Source: Paramoeba atlantica
Lineage: Eukaryota > Discosea
DNA: 64,000 nucleotides
Direction of reading: 5' to 3'
NCBI GenBank assembly: GCA_977017575.1
Contig: CDRNVI010000071.1
Span: 1 to 64,000 of the forward strand
Both the position numbers and the translations under genes were made by a program. The notes under the pieces are model-generated. The model saw only the letters and a program-made list of their open reading frames with translations. It was not told where the DNA came from and did no database searches. The first letter of the stretch is position 1. Every line of letters starts with the position of its first letter. Below are positions 1 through 8,464 of this stretch, piece by piece.

Positions 1-270
1 CTACGAAGGACAAGCTTAGGAGAGAGCGTAGTGAATCCACGGTGTGTGCTTTGTCCCAAGCAGTGGACGAGACATTTTGAGGTGTTAGGCTTGATAAGTA
101 GGGAAGAGAGCGCAGTTTCGAAGATTTCAGCGACTTCTTGTGCTTGCGTCGTGGTTTGCGTAAGGAATTTCACGTCGTCGGCAGACGCTTTGCATAAATG
201 AGTGTCCTGGCCGTCATGGTATCCGAAAGTGGGGCGTGCCTTGCGAACGTAACGTATTATGGTTATTGGA
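1..270 (-). mobile_element. LINE reverse transcriptase fragment (palm, ADD box)
   Basis: Read on the minus strand, this stretch encodes RT palm sequence with a catalytic box CKASADDVKFL near position 185. An ASADD version replaces the usual YADD. The piece continues off the left edge. It is cut at 270 by a SINE and probably belongs to the same broken non-LTR element as 1121-1830. The sequence that should carry RT motifs A and B between the two is missing or rearranged. The family is a non-LTR retrotransposon by motif; the clade is unresolved. Confidence 0.6.
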
Positions 271-490
271 GTGAGGCCGCCAGTAATATTGCGATGAGTG
301 GGTTTGAACTCGTGTTGAAACCGTGCTGACGTACAGTTCGTCGACGCAGCGTGTTGGTAACCGCACGTTGGTGCCGCCTTGGAAAAGCGGAAACTGGTAG
401 AGGACGTCGGCCTCGGAACCTCCAAATCTGTCTGTGAAGGGTCTGGCTTGCCAGTGACCATCCGGAGCGATCCGGAATGATTTGGATTTG
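271..490. mobile_element. SINE-A copy with inverted 5' segment
   Basis: Positions 271-318 are the head of SINE-A in reverse orientation, containing the complement of the B-box-like GAGTTCAAACCC. From about 320 to 490 the 3' body runs forward and ends in GATTTGGATTTG. The middle of the element is absent. The shape matches a 5' inversion of the kind made by twin priming in LINE-driven retroposition, though a later rearrangement could look the same. Confidence 0.7.
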
Positions 491-713
491 ACAGCCCAAT
501 TATCATTTTTAGTGATTCTCAGAATTGTGACTTTTACTGTATGTGGATGTACTAAAATGCGGTGTTATCGAGAATGCGCTATCTTCTCAATGTACATGAC
601 GGGCTTACACTCAATCTCATCAAAAGACTACAGAAAACGTGCAGCCGCTTCCTGCGAAAATGGTTCAACCTTGCAGCATACGCACACCCCGACCAGCTCT
701 ATATCAAAAAGGA
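491..713 (+). mobile_element. LINE RT thumb-region fragment, plus strand
   Basis: From about 562 the plus strand encodes LNLIKRLQKTCSRFLRKW followed by AHPDQLYIKK. This pattern is typical of the region just after the RT palm in non-LTR elements. It lies opposite to the minus-strand RT pieces on both sides, so it is either an inverted part of the same element or a separate fragment. It is broken: the region upstream of it holds no recognisable palm. Confidence 0.45.
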
Positions 714-715
714 AT

Positions 716-1120
716 GGAGGTGGCGGAGGGAGTGGAGGTGGCGGAGTGGAAAGAACTCAAAGTTTGAAGAACATGGTGCTCAGATGGCGAGTTCAAACCC
801 GCTCATCGCAATATTCCTGGCGGCCTCACTCTAAGAGGCTGGGCTGATAACCGACTAGGCCCAGTACTCGGAGGACCGTCCCGGACCCTCCCGTCAGGGA
901 ACCAGCTCCCTTACCCGGCTTACACCTCTTGGGCAAGCCGTGTTGACGTACAGTTCGTCGATGCAGCGTGTTGGCAACAGCACGTTGGTGCCGCCTTGGG
1001 CAAGCGGAAACTAGTAGAGGACGTCGGCCTCGGAACTTCCAAATCTGTCTGTGAAGGGTCTGGCTTGCCAGTGACCATCCGGAGCAATCCGGAGTGATTT
1101 GGATTTGGATATTGGATTTG
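716..1120 (+). mobile_element. SINE-A, full-length tRNA-Leu-headed SINE
   Basis: The head has an A box TGGCGGAGTGG (about 738-748), an anticodon-loop-like TTCAAAG flanked by a short stem, a variable-arm-like element and a B box GAGTTCAAACCC. Together these resemble a type II tRNA, best fit tRNA-Leu(CAA). The core CCTGGCGGCCTCACT lies at 816-830 and a second core block GGAGGACCGTCCCGGA near 870. The 3' end carries TGGATT-type hexamer repeats instead of poly(A). It is inserted in LINE sequence directly after the RT motif EWKAAN. Confidence 0.8.
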
Positions 1121-1830
1121 CTGCTTTCCACTCCTTTGGGCAGACATTCCAACGTAATAGGTCATTGAAGCATTTCGCAATTCGTTCGTGCAGTGACTTC
1201 AGCTTTTTCAGTGCTGTGTTTTGAATGGCGTCTCGTCCCGGAGCGGAGGATGATTTCGTCGCGCTAGAGAAGCGCTTGGCCTCTTTGGGGGTTATATCAT
1301 CCCAGGTTTGAGGGTTCACTTTTTGGCTGGTTAGTTGTGATTCGTCTGCTAGGTTAGCGGTAGAGAGAAGTGGTTGCACTATTTTTGAGAAGTGTTCTAC
1401 GACCTTAGATGTTTCGCACGTTGGGTACGTGTGTCTGGACGAATTCGGTCTTTTGTAATGCTTCCGTGGCTGCAGCCCATGCGTTTTCCGAGAAGCGCAG
1501 GGTTGCTTTCCCCTCTGCTCTCTCCGTATTTCTAGCAGTTCTGCTTCATTGGCGAATTTTGAGGCGAGAACCTCAGCGTTGCGAGCCTGTCGATGTAATT
1601 GTACACGGGTATCGCGTGGTGCGTGGCGTGCTTTTCCTCTGAGCAACTTCGCTTAGGTTCAGAGGCGCTTGCAAGCATTTTTATTCGATGTGGGTCGGCG
1701 GTGGGGTCGTTGAGGGGGTGCTGTAGAACGAATTGTGACACCGCGATCCCCATGTTCTCTGGTTTCTGCTACGGCGCAGCTAATCACTATACACGCCGTC
1801 AGCGTAGCGATGTTATCTTCCGCTGAGGTT
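1121..1830 (-). mobile_element. LINE ORF2 fragment (linker and RT fingers)
   Basis: The minus strand encodes a basic linker and then SSAPGRDAIQNTALKKL and CPKEWKAAN. These correspond to the start of the RT domain in Jockey/RTE-like non-LTR elements (usual form S.G.DGIP...P..WK.A). The reading frame is open from about 1646 down to the SINE at 1120. The upstream piece (1646-1830) is in another frame, so at least one frameshift is present. This is a dead copy. Confidence 0.65.
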
Positions 1831-1856
1831 GCGCTACAAATATTTTGTTCTTTGTA

Positions 1857-2965
1857 TCATTGGAATAGTTCATTGCTGAGTTTAAGATTCATGCGGGACC
1901 ACAGCAAGACCTGAAGCCGCAGCCAATAGTGCACTCTTAGAGTCAGGAAGGTTGATATTTCTTTTACAGCAAGCGTGTTTGCACGTGAACCTGTTCGCGC
2001 AGTGGTGATTACAGCTTTGGGCGTTGTCGGAATCGACTTCGGTATTTCCTTGTGGTTTTGTACTTTCATTATGCCCTACGGTTTCCCCATGTTGAGCAGG
2101 CGCTATATCGGGTAATTCTTCATTTGGAGATTGTTGACTGTTTTCGGCATGTCCAGGGTTGTTGCTCCGATTTGTTGTGGCTGATGTCTGGTTCTGTTTC
2201 AGTCTGGCTCTGGGGTCGTAAATGTCGCTTGCAACAAGAGTGGAGACACTCTGTTTTGTTATGACATTTATGTCCGCATTCACCTTGCTGTGTTATGGGT
2301 GGTGGGGGAAGGGGGTACAGTTCCTGCGCTGCACGATATGTGGCCAATGCCAGAACTTACCGCGGATGAGAGGGATCTTCGCCGGGGCGTGTTGACAGGG
2401 TCCTGGCTGTGTCCTGTTCGGCTGGCCAGCCGTCGAGGGGGCATATTACCCAATGATTCACTTTCTGTCCGTTCAAATTGGGTCGAGGACGTTGTCTGGA
2501 AGGGTCTCTTACAGCACACGTGGGCGCACAGCAGTTTGTCTTTACATACGTGTTTGCATGGGGCAGGCGTTAGCTCCAGTGGAACTGGGAGAGGGGGTGG
2601 TAGCGAAGGAGGCACCGTGGGACTGCCCGTTTCCTGTGCAACGGGGTTCGGGTGTGATGTGGTCGTGGGCAGATGGCGTTTGCAGCAAGGATGTAAACAA
2701 TGAAGTTCATCTTTACAGGCGTGCCTGCACTCTTGTGTGAGAGGGTTCTGATTTGTGGTAGAGGAAGCTATGTCCGGAGGGTTAGAGCGTGGCCCAGGAG
2801 AGGAGCGTGACCGTGCAAGTGGGGGGGAAGCGGTGCGTAGTTTCCGACTTGCGTTGGGAGAAGTCTCAATCCGTGTTGGTTCGCTATCCAGAGGCTGCAA
2901 GTGCCGTTTGCAGCAGTCGTGGGCGCAATTACGTTTATCCCTACATATGTGTCCGCATTCCTGGC
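1857..2965 (-). pseudogene. Gene remnant with five CxHxC...CCKR zinc modules
   Basis: Five copies of a Cys/His module of the form C-x-H-x-C-x(2)-K-x(2)-C-x-H-x-C-C-K-R lie on the minus strand, in order near 2960-2885 (CGHICRDKRNCAHDCCKRHL), 2735-2660, 2570-2495, 2290-2225 and 2020-1955. They are 160-290 bp apart with Pro/Ser/Thr-rich linkers. The modules fall in three frames, changing between the third, fourth and fifth, so this is either a frameshifted gene or one with unrecognised introns. The frame containing the last module ends at 1882 with PHES and a stop. The module recalls the Cys/His motif near the C terminus of HFM1/MER3-type helicases, a comparison from memory. No helicase domain is present. 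Confidence 0.5.
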
Positions 2966-3191
2966 GGGGGTTTGAATCTAGCGTTTGTTGGGCTTCATTT
3001 GTGGCGTTGGACTCACCATATCCTGGGACATCGGTTCCGAGTTGTTGTACTTCGAACTCGTGCAGAGTGGCTCTTCCTGCGCTATCCCAACGTGCAGAAA
3101 GCGCGCGTTATAGGGTGTACGGGCGGGCATAAGTGGGGGCAAACAGGAGTTCGTGCATGTCGGCCGTGGTCTGTGGGGGTCGGCCGTGGGG
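2966..3191 (-). other. Low-complexity G-rich stretch, possible 5' part of the zinc-module gene
   Basis: A minus-strand frame rich in Pro and His (PPPPPPTADPHRP) runs through here but is not in frame with the first zinc module. The G-rich plus strand runs into the SINE-A head repeats. No domain is recognised. Confidence 0.3.
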
Positions 3192-3270
3192 GGAGGTGGC
3201 GGAGGGTGGAGGTGGCGGAGTGGCAAGGGCGGACGTGGAGGAGTGGCAAGAAATCAAAGTTTGAAGCACA
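3192..3270 (+). mobile_element. SINE-A 5' part, interrupted by SINE-B
   Basis: The tRNA-like head (GGAGGTGGCGGAGTGGCAAG, partly duplicated) ends at TTGAAGCACA (3261-3270). The same ten bases return at 3749, where the SINE resumes. The two pieces are one SINE-A split by an insertion. Confidence 0.8.
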
Positions 3271-3680
3271 GCGGGAGCGAGCGTAGTTGGTAGACGGTGG
3301 GCCTTACAACCTGCAGGTTGTTGGTTCGATTCCCGCTATCGACAAAACTGGCAACCTGGCGGCCTCACTTCAAAGGGAAAGCGATCAGGAGTGCCTTCAA
3401 GGCCCACACCCAACCCCGCTCCACTGGAGGACCGACCCGGGACCGCCGAGCTGAACCAGGCTCCAGCGCAGCCGCTAATTTGCGTGCTGCTTACGCAAAG
3501 GAGGCTTGAGACACAGCCCACACGATGCAACGGGGTTGGACGCCCGAACTGGTAGCTACGGTTGGGTAGCCGTGCTCGGGCCGCAAGTCGTCGAGTGCCG
3601 TCTGGGAAGGGGGTAGCAAGACAATGAAGGTCGGTGACCTGAGACTCTACCCTAACGGTTGGGGCCCTCCGTGTTCTTCT

Positions 3681-3712
<32 letters not shown>

Positions 3713-3748
3713 TTCTTCTTCTTCTTCTTCTTCTTCTTCTTCTTCTTC
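3271..3748 (+). mobile_element. SINE-B, tRNA-Val-headed SINE with (CTT)n tail
   Basis: The head has an A-box-like GTAGTTGGTAGACGG, an anticodon-loop-like CTTACAA (UAC, valine) and a perfect B box GGTTCGATTCCC at about 3329-3340. The core CCTGGCGGCCTCACT (3355-3369) and GGAGGACCGACCCGGGA (about 3426) are shared with SINE-A. The 3' end is CCCTCCGTGTTC followed by a long CTT repeat. A perfect 10-bp target-site duplication TTGAAGCACA (3261-3270 and 3749-3758) brackets it inside SINE-A. Confidence 0.88.
3675..3748 (+). repeat. (CTT)n microsatellite tail of SINE-B
   Basis: About 24 CTT/TTC triplets with one interruption near the start. They form the 3' tail of the SINE-B copy and stop exactly at its target-site duplication. 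Confidence 0.9.
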
Positions 3749-4084
3749 TTGAAGCACATGGTGCTCAGACGGCGAGTTCAAACCCGCTCATCGCAATATT
3801 CCTGGCGGCCTCACTCTAAGAGGCTGGGCTGATAACCGACTAGGCCCAGTACTCGGAGGACCGTCCCGGACCCTCCCGTCAGGGAACCAGCTCCCTTACC
3901 CGGCTTACGCCTCTTGGGTAAGCCGTGTTGACGTACAGTTCGTCGACGAAGCGTGTTGGCAACATCACGTTGGTGCCGCCTTGGGCAAGCGGAAACTGGT
4001 AGAGGACGTCGGCCTCGGAACTTCCAAATCTGTCTGTGAAGGGTCTGGCTTGCCAGTGACCATCCGGAGAAATCCGGAATGATT
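3749..4084 (+). mobile_element. SINE-A 3' part after the SINE-B insertion
   Basis: Resumes with the duplicated TTGAAGCACA, then the variable-arm region, B box, core and 3' body, ending at CCGGAATGATT. A short (AT)n stretch replaces the usual hexamer tail. Confidence 0.8.
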
Positions 4085-4370
4085 ATAATATATATATATT
4101 ATAATAATATATATATTGAGGGAGATACGGAGTATCTAACTCGCTTACTAAGGTTAATTCCAAAACTTGAAAATGCCCCTCAAAGAAGCGAGAGATCCAG
4201 TTTTTTCAAAATTTTAAAACGTAGCAGTAGCTCACTAGATGAACTCTTTAATACTCGAAAAATCATCTACAACGACCTCATTTCCCAAATTGTAGAACAC
4301 TTTTGGTAAAAAAAAGTGCGTCTGCAAAGGTCTGCGATACGACAAACTGGTTGACTAAGGAGAGTCCTTT
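4085..4370. other. AT-rich stretch with a diverged D-element terminus
   Basis: After an (AT)n run, 4116-4154 reads ATTGAGGGAGATAC and ends AGGTTAAT. This is a diverged version of the terminus found at 9682-9720. A 76-codon open frame across it has no recognisable domain. Nothing else is supported. Confidence 0.4.
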
Positions 4371-4443
4371 GAGTACTCCAGTTGGTAAAGAGGTTCCATT
4401 TTGACGCTGGATGTCCGCGGTTCGGTTCCCAGCATCGACATTT
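4371..4443 (+). repeat. tRNA-like sequence (degenerate SINE head)
   Basis: An A-box-like CCAGTTGGTAAAGAGG and a B box GGTTCGGTTCCC are spaced as in a tRNA, with TTTTGAC in the anticodon-loop position (UUG, glutamine-like). The T-stem pairs only partly, so a functional tRNA is unlikely. The SINE core is not found downstream, so this is a third, unrelated or truncated tRNA-derived head. Confidence 0.4.
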
Positions 4444-4529
4444 TAGAACAAAAAAATTTATATGCTCAAAATCGCGAAAAAAACAAATTCGGAACGATTT
4501 TTTTTTTCAGATTTTTTTTTCTTGAAAAA

Positions 4530-4560
4530 AGTGGCCAGCTGGCCACCAAAAACACGGTTT
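4530..4560. repeat. GGCCAGCTGGCC palindrome block, left copy
   Basis: GTGGCCAGCTGGCCACC followed by AAAAACACGGTTTG. The same string recurs at 5507-5540, so the pair frames the minisatellite between. Confidence 0.75.
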
Positions 4561-4599
4561 GCATTTTGTATATATATAGAGAGAAAAATAATGTGCAGG

Positions 4600-5325
4600 T
4601 CCGAGTGGTACAGTGTAGCTACAGTGGACCTTGAGAGAGTGAGAGCAGTGCCATGTGAGGCAGTGATTGCACAGTGATGCAGTGCAGCTGCAGTGGCACG
4701 TGCCAGAGTAAGTGCACTGCCATGTGAGGCAGTGACTGCAGTGATGCAGTGTAGCTGCAGTAGCACGTGAGAGAGTGAGAGTACTGCCACGTGAGGCAGT
4801 GACTGCATCGGCACTGTACCTACAGTGGCACGTGATAGAGTGAGAGCAGTGCCCCGTGAGGCAGTGATGCAGTGTAGCTGCAGTGGCACGTGCCAGAGTA
4901 AGAGTAGTGCCACGTGAGGCAGTGACTGCAGTGTAGCTGCAGTAGCACGTGAGAGAGTGAGAGTACTGCCACGTAAGGTAGTGACTGCATCGGCACTGTA
5001 CCTACAGTGGCACGTAAGAGAGTGAGAGCAGTGCCCCGTGAGGCAGTGATGCAGTGTAGCTGCAGTGGCACGTGCGAGAGTAAGAGTAGTGCCACGTGAG
5101 GCAGTGACTGCAGTGTAGCTGCAGTAGCACGTGAGAGAGTGAGAGGCAATGCCACGTGAGGCAGTGACTACAGTGATGCAGTGCAGCTGCAGTAGCACGT
5201 GAGAGAGTGAGAGTACTGCCACGTAAGGTAGTGACTGCATCGGCACTGTACTTACAGTGGCACGTAAGAGAGTCAGAGCACTGCCACGTGGGGCAGTGAC
5301 TCACGTTGAGTGAGTCCACTGAGTG
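4600..5325 (+). repeat. CACGTG-rich minisatellite
   Basis: About ten to twelve degenerate units of 50-70 bp are built from GAGAGAGTGAGAG, CTGCCACGTGAGGCAGTGA, TGCAGTGTAGCTGCAG and GTGGCACGTG. CACGTG or a one-base variant occurs about twice per unit. Long open frames here simply read through the repeat and are not taken as genes. Confidence 0.85.
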
Positions 5326-5354
5326 AGTCCCACGGGGGTGGGAGAGTGTTGTGG

Positions 5355-5575
5355 AAGAGTGGCCAGCTGGCCATGTTGTGGGAGTGACCATGTTTTGGAA
5401 GTGGCCATGTTGTGGAAGTGACCATGTTTTGGAAGTGGCCAATTTGTGGAAGGGTGGCCAGCTGGCCATGTTGTGGAAGGGTGGCCAGCTGGCCATGTTG
5501 TGGAAGGGTGGCCAGCTGGCCACCAAAAACACGGTTTGTGCTTCGTCGAAAAGTGGCCAGCTGGCCTTTCTGTTC
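5355..5575. repeat. Tandem GGCCAGCTGGCC repeats
   Basis: Five copies of GTGGCCAGCTGGCC near 5360, 5455, 5481, 5507 and 5552, three of them in 26-bp tandem units with CATGTTGTGGAAGG. The palindrome core is perfect in each. Confidence 0.8.
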
Positions 5576-5585
5576 CTGGGAAACC

Positions 5586-6852
5586 CGTGATGTGCCTAGT
5601 CAACCTATGCCCGCAGAGGCGACTAGTGAATGGTACGCTAATGATTGAAGATGAAATCATTGTAAAGAACGAGAAGACCAAAGAAGAATTAAGCTCATAC
5701 ATTAAAGAAAATGGAAGGCCTGGTAAAATTTTGGATTGCACAGCCTTCTCAATAGCTGGCATCTCGTCCTCAACAGTAGACGGAAATCTTTCGGCTGAAT
5801 TTCGAAAAAGTGATATTGATGATGAGCTTGAAATTGGGTGCGGCTTCTCTTACACCATTCACAAAGTACAGGGAGCTACTCTTACAGAAAATGTCTGCAT
5901 AGACTTGAACCGCAGACCAACATGCTATCACAGCAAGATGTTATGTCATGCCTCGGTGTACGTGGCCCTCTCAAGAGTAAAAAGTGTGAGTCAACTTTGG
6001 TTACTCCCTGAAAGAAGTGATGGAGGCTTTAGCTACTTGGAAAACTTGCGACCCAACGCCGACGTTTCGAAATTCGTGAAACGTATGACGCAGAAGGAAG
6101 GCAATGAAAAATACGTACCTGAAAAAACTCTGTACCGTTGCCCTCCGCCATCTAAGAAAAAGAAACTGCAAAGAAAGGGGGAATACCCTATGTCGCGCGA
6201 AAGTGAAACTTACACGCGACCCCAGTTAAAAGATCGGACGCAAGACAATCAGTGGACACAACCTGGACAATTTATACCGGACACAGTTATAAACACTTTA
6301 GGTTCAGTACTTTCAAGCCCGTCTGAAAGATATCAAGTATTGGATAGTTCTGTGGCAACTACGATTTTTAAGAGATATGCCACATCAGTAGGGGATTTAC
6401 CGGCAGAAATAAGAACAAGAATTTTCTTGGCTGACCGCACTGCCGTTCCATTCTTTTTCAATCAACACTTCGCTCTATGTGTTATCGTACCGCATGAAAA
6501 TAAAGAAGGCGGAAAGTTACTTTGGTTCGATTCCCTGCCTAACCACAATCCGAGGAGAAGAACTGAAGTGCTCTTAGATGTGCAAACTGTTGCGCAAAAT
6601 ATCTTTCACGGAGCACATGGCTGGGAGATTATACAGGGCTCAACCTTGGTGCAAGATGATGGCACCAATGACTGTGCTTTATTCGTTTGCCGTTGGATGA
6701 TTCAGTGCGCAACTCCAGGTCTCGAAACACCTCCTGAACTGTCTCGTACGGAACTTGCTCAGATCGTCAGCCGGGAATCGGTAGAAGCGGTATGGGCAAA
6801 AGAGCGAAGAACAAGAAATACAGTGGAACAAGAAATGTACAGTGGAAAATAG
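5586..6852 (+). CDS. Pif1-type helicase C-terminal part fused to Ulp1-type protease
   Basis: The first ~135 residues hold late Pif1-family motifs: LVNGTLM, GCGFSYTIHKVQGATL and SVYVALSRV. The Walker A and middle motifs are not present, so the helicase is only a C-terminal piece. After a basic linker comes a Ulp1/C48-like cysteine protease region with FFFNQHFALCVIV (His), LLWFDSLP (Asp) and QDDGTNDCALFVC (Gln and Cys), so the whole catalytic set is visible. The frame stays open upstream to 5446 only because the palindromic repeat lacks stops; recognisable protein starts near 5586. Pif1 joined to accessory proteases is known in Helitron-like transposons, so a rolling-circle element remnant is the best guess. 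A host gene is less likely. Confidence 0.65.
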
Positions 6853-7203
6853 AAAAGAAATTAGAGTAAATTGATACGAAAATCACATTCATTTTGAATA
6901 CCTTCTTCGTGAGAAGAGGGTCCTCAGACAATTATCTCTCGCCTTGACGTGGCGTCTGAGCTTAATGCCTGTTGGCTAACCAAGCAGAGATACATAAAGA
7001 ACTGTCAACGAACGAAATGTTCCGTATGCACGGCCTGGTGTAAGTGTTGGGGGAACCTCGGTTCCGTCTCACTGAGCCAGTGGACGTGCCTATAGGTGCA
7101 CTTTTGCATTATTAAAGTACAACATAAAGGGCTCAATGCTTAACATAAACAAGACGTAAGTAGAATCGAACATAGACCTCCCAGAGGCAAAATGTTAGCC
7201 GGG
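6853..7203. other. Non-coding flank of the helicase-protease ORF
   Basis: No open frame of note and no recognised repeat. It may hold the 3' end of the mobile element that carried the ORF, but no diagnostic terminus could be assigned. Confidence 0.3.
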
Positions 7204-7420
7204 CGGGCCCCTCAAAAAAAAGATTTCAGAAGCTTGCTTTCTTCAAGATTACCTGCCACGAGGTAAAGCACTCCCCGCGCCAGCGGGTCTGCACCGCCTC
7301 GAAGGGCCCTCCCGGCGGGCCCTTCAAAAAAAAGATTTCAGAAGCTTGTTTCCTTCAAGATTACTTGTCACGAGGTAAAGCACCACCCGCGCCAGCGGGT
7401 CTGCGCCTCGAACGGCCCGC
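7204..7420. repeat. Two tandem ~110-bp repeats
   Basis: Units at 7204-7316 and 7317-7420 share CTCAAAAAAAAGATTTCAG, CACGAGGTAAAGCAC and CGCGCCAGCGGGTCTGC with about a dozen differences. Each contains a small GC hairpin (CCCGCGCCAGCGGG). Confidence 0.8.
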
Positions 7421-7425
7421 CGTAT

Positions 7426-7630
7426 AACCCAGATTGAAAGGGGCGAGGGAGATACGAAGCAACAGGCGTGGCAGATTCCCACTGAAAAGAAATGGTATCT
7501 CCCGCACGAAGTTTGCCTCCGAGCTAGAAAGCACAAAGGCTTTTCTCGTGCGGGGAGATACCATTTCTTTTCAGTGGGAATCTGCCACGCCTGTTGCTTC
7601 GTATCTCCCTCGCCCCTTTCAATCTGGGTT
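7426..7630. repeat. Long inverted repeat (foldback/MITE-like)
   Basis: Two arms of about 85 bp, starting AACCCAGATTGAAAGGGGCG and ending with its complement CTGGGTT, are nearly perfect complements with a spacer of about 35 bp. The arms include GAGGGAGATAC, a string also seen in D-element termini. No transposase lies inside. It reads as a foldback or MITE. No clear target-site duplication was found. Confidence 0.75.
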
Positions 7631-7689
7631 AATATAATAGAACTCTTGACTCCGCGCACCACCACAGACCCGCTGTCTTCGCAGCCGAC

Positions 7690-8399
7690 CGACTTCATGA
7701 CAGACAGAGCGCCAGAGCATGGGTCCGCCGATACACCGAAAAGGAGCTGATAGCTGAGTATCGCCGCCGCGCTCCCGTCGCCGCTAAATGGTTTAGTGAG
7801 GAGACAGATGCTGAGTTAGCTGAGGATTTTGCGCGAGCTCTGCACAATATACATGGAAAAGAACTCTCTCGGTTTACTTCGATCTTCGTCAGCTAACTCA
7901 CGTGCATGGTGGAATGTGCATGGGGAAATATTGTGTCGGTATGTGTAACGGCCTCTTACAAGGCCGTTATACACACCGACACAATATGATTCTGAAGGTC
8001 CTACTAGACACGCTTCGAAGTTGTGGCCACATACGAGAAATGTATTTTGATCTACCTGGCAACCCCTCCGAGGAGCACCCACCATCATGGCTAGCAAACT
8101 TTAGCACGCTACGACCAGATGGGTGGATTCTCATAGAACATGGCTCAGAAAACATCATTGAACTCACCTCCCCGTGGGAAGAAAATTTTGATAAAGCCCG
8201 CGAACGAAAGTGCGCAAAGTACGAGGAAATTTTGCGCTACCGACAGGCAACAAACGTACGCACGAGCCTCATAACATTTGAGGTCGGAGCTCGGGGCAAA
8301 CTTAGCGATAGTACGCTCGGTCTTTCCTGGGTATTCCCGAAAGATCATAAATACCACGTTCGCTTTTGTCATCGTAGAGGTGATGAAGAATACCAGTGA
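7690..8399 (+). pseudogene. PD-(D/E)XK-like domain of a retroelement-type protein, fragment
   Basis: From about 7980 to 8399 the plus strand encodes HNMILKVLLDTL, then STLRPDGWILIE, then IIELTSPWEENFDKARERK and KYEEIL, then TFEVGARGKLSD. The RPD and ELT elements with a KY helix match a C-terminal nuclease-like domain often attached to eukaryotic reverse transcriptases. Upstream, 7690-7890 encodes a plausible but unrecognised N-terminal stretch (YTEKELIAEYRRRAPVAAKW) in another frame. A short hairpin insertion (7926-7987) separates the two. This is a fragment with no start of its own. Confidence 0.45.
7926..7987. repeat. Short perfect-ended hairpin insertion with TA flanks
   Basis: TTGTGTCGGTATGTGTAACG pairs with its complement ending CCGACACAA around an 8-base loop; one unpaired base interrupts the arms. 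TA dinucleotides flank both sides, as for the smallest mariner-type MITEs. It lies in otherwise coding-like sequence. Confidence 0.6.
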
Positions 8400-8464
8400 C
8401 GCCGAATGAGGATCGAATACACTCTTGACTTAGCGTACTGAAGGCCTGGGGCAAGAATCCATAC

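Noticed and set aside
2280-2900. The 206-codon zinc-module frame as an intact gene
   Set aside because: It starts at a non-ATG codon and the same module continues in other frames on both sides.
3290-3345. A functional tRNA-Val gene
   Set aside because: The anticodon arm pairs poorly and the sequence continues directly into the SINE core in every copy.
3297-3509. Short frames within SINE-A and SINE-B
   Set aside because: They recur with the SINEs, and the tRNA-like promoter and target duplications explain the sequence.
4458-5532. Long minus-strand frames rich in Thr, His and Leu over the minisatellite
   Set aside because: They only translate the repeat, change with its units and end with it.
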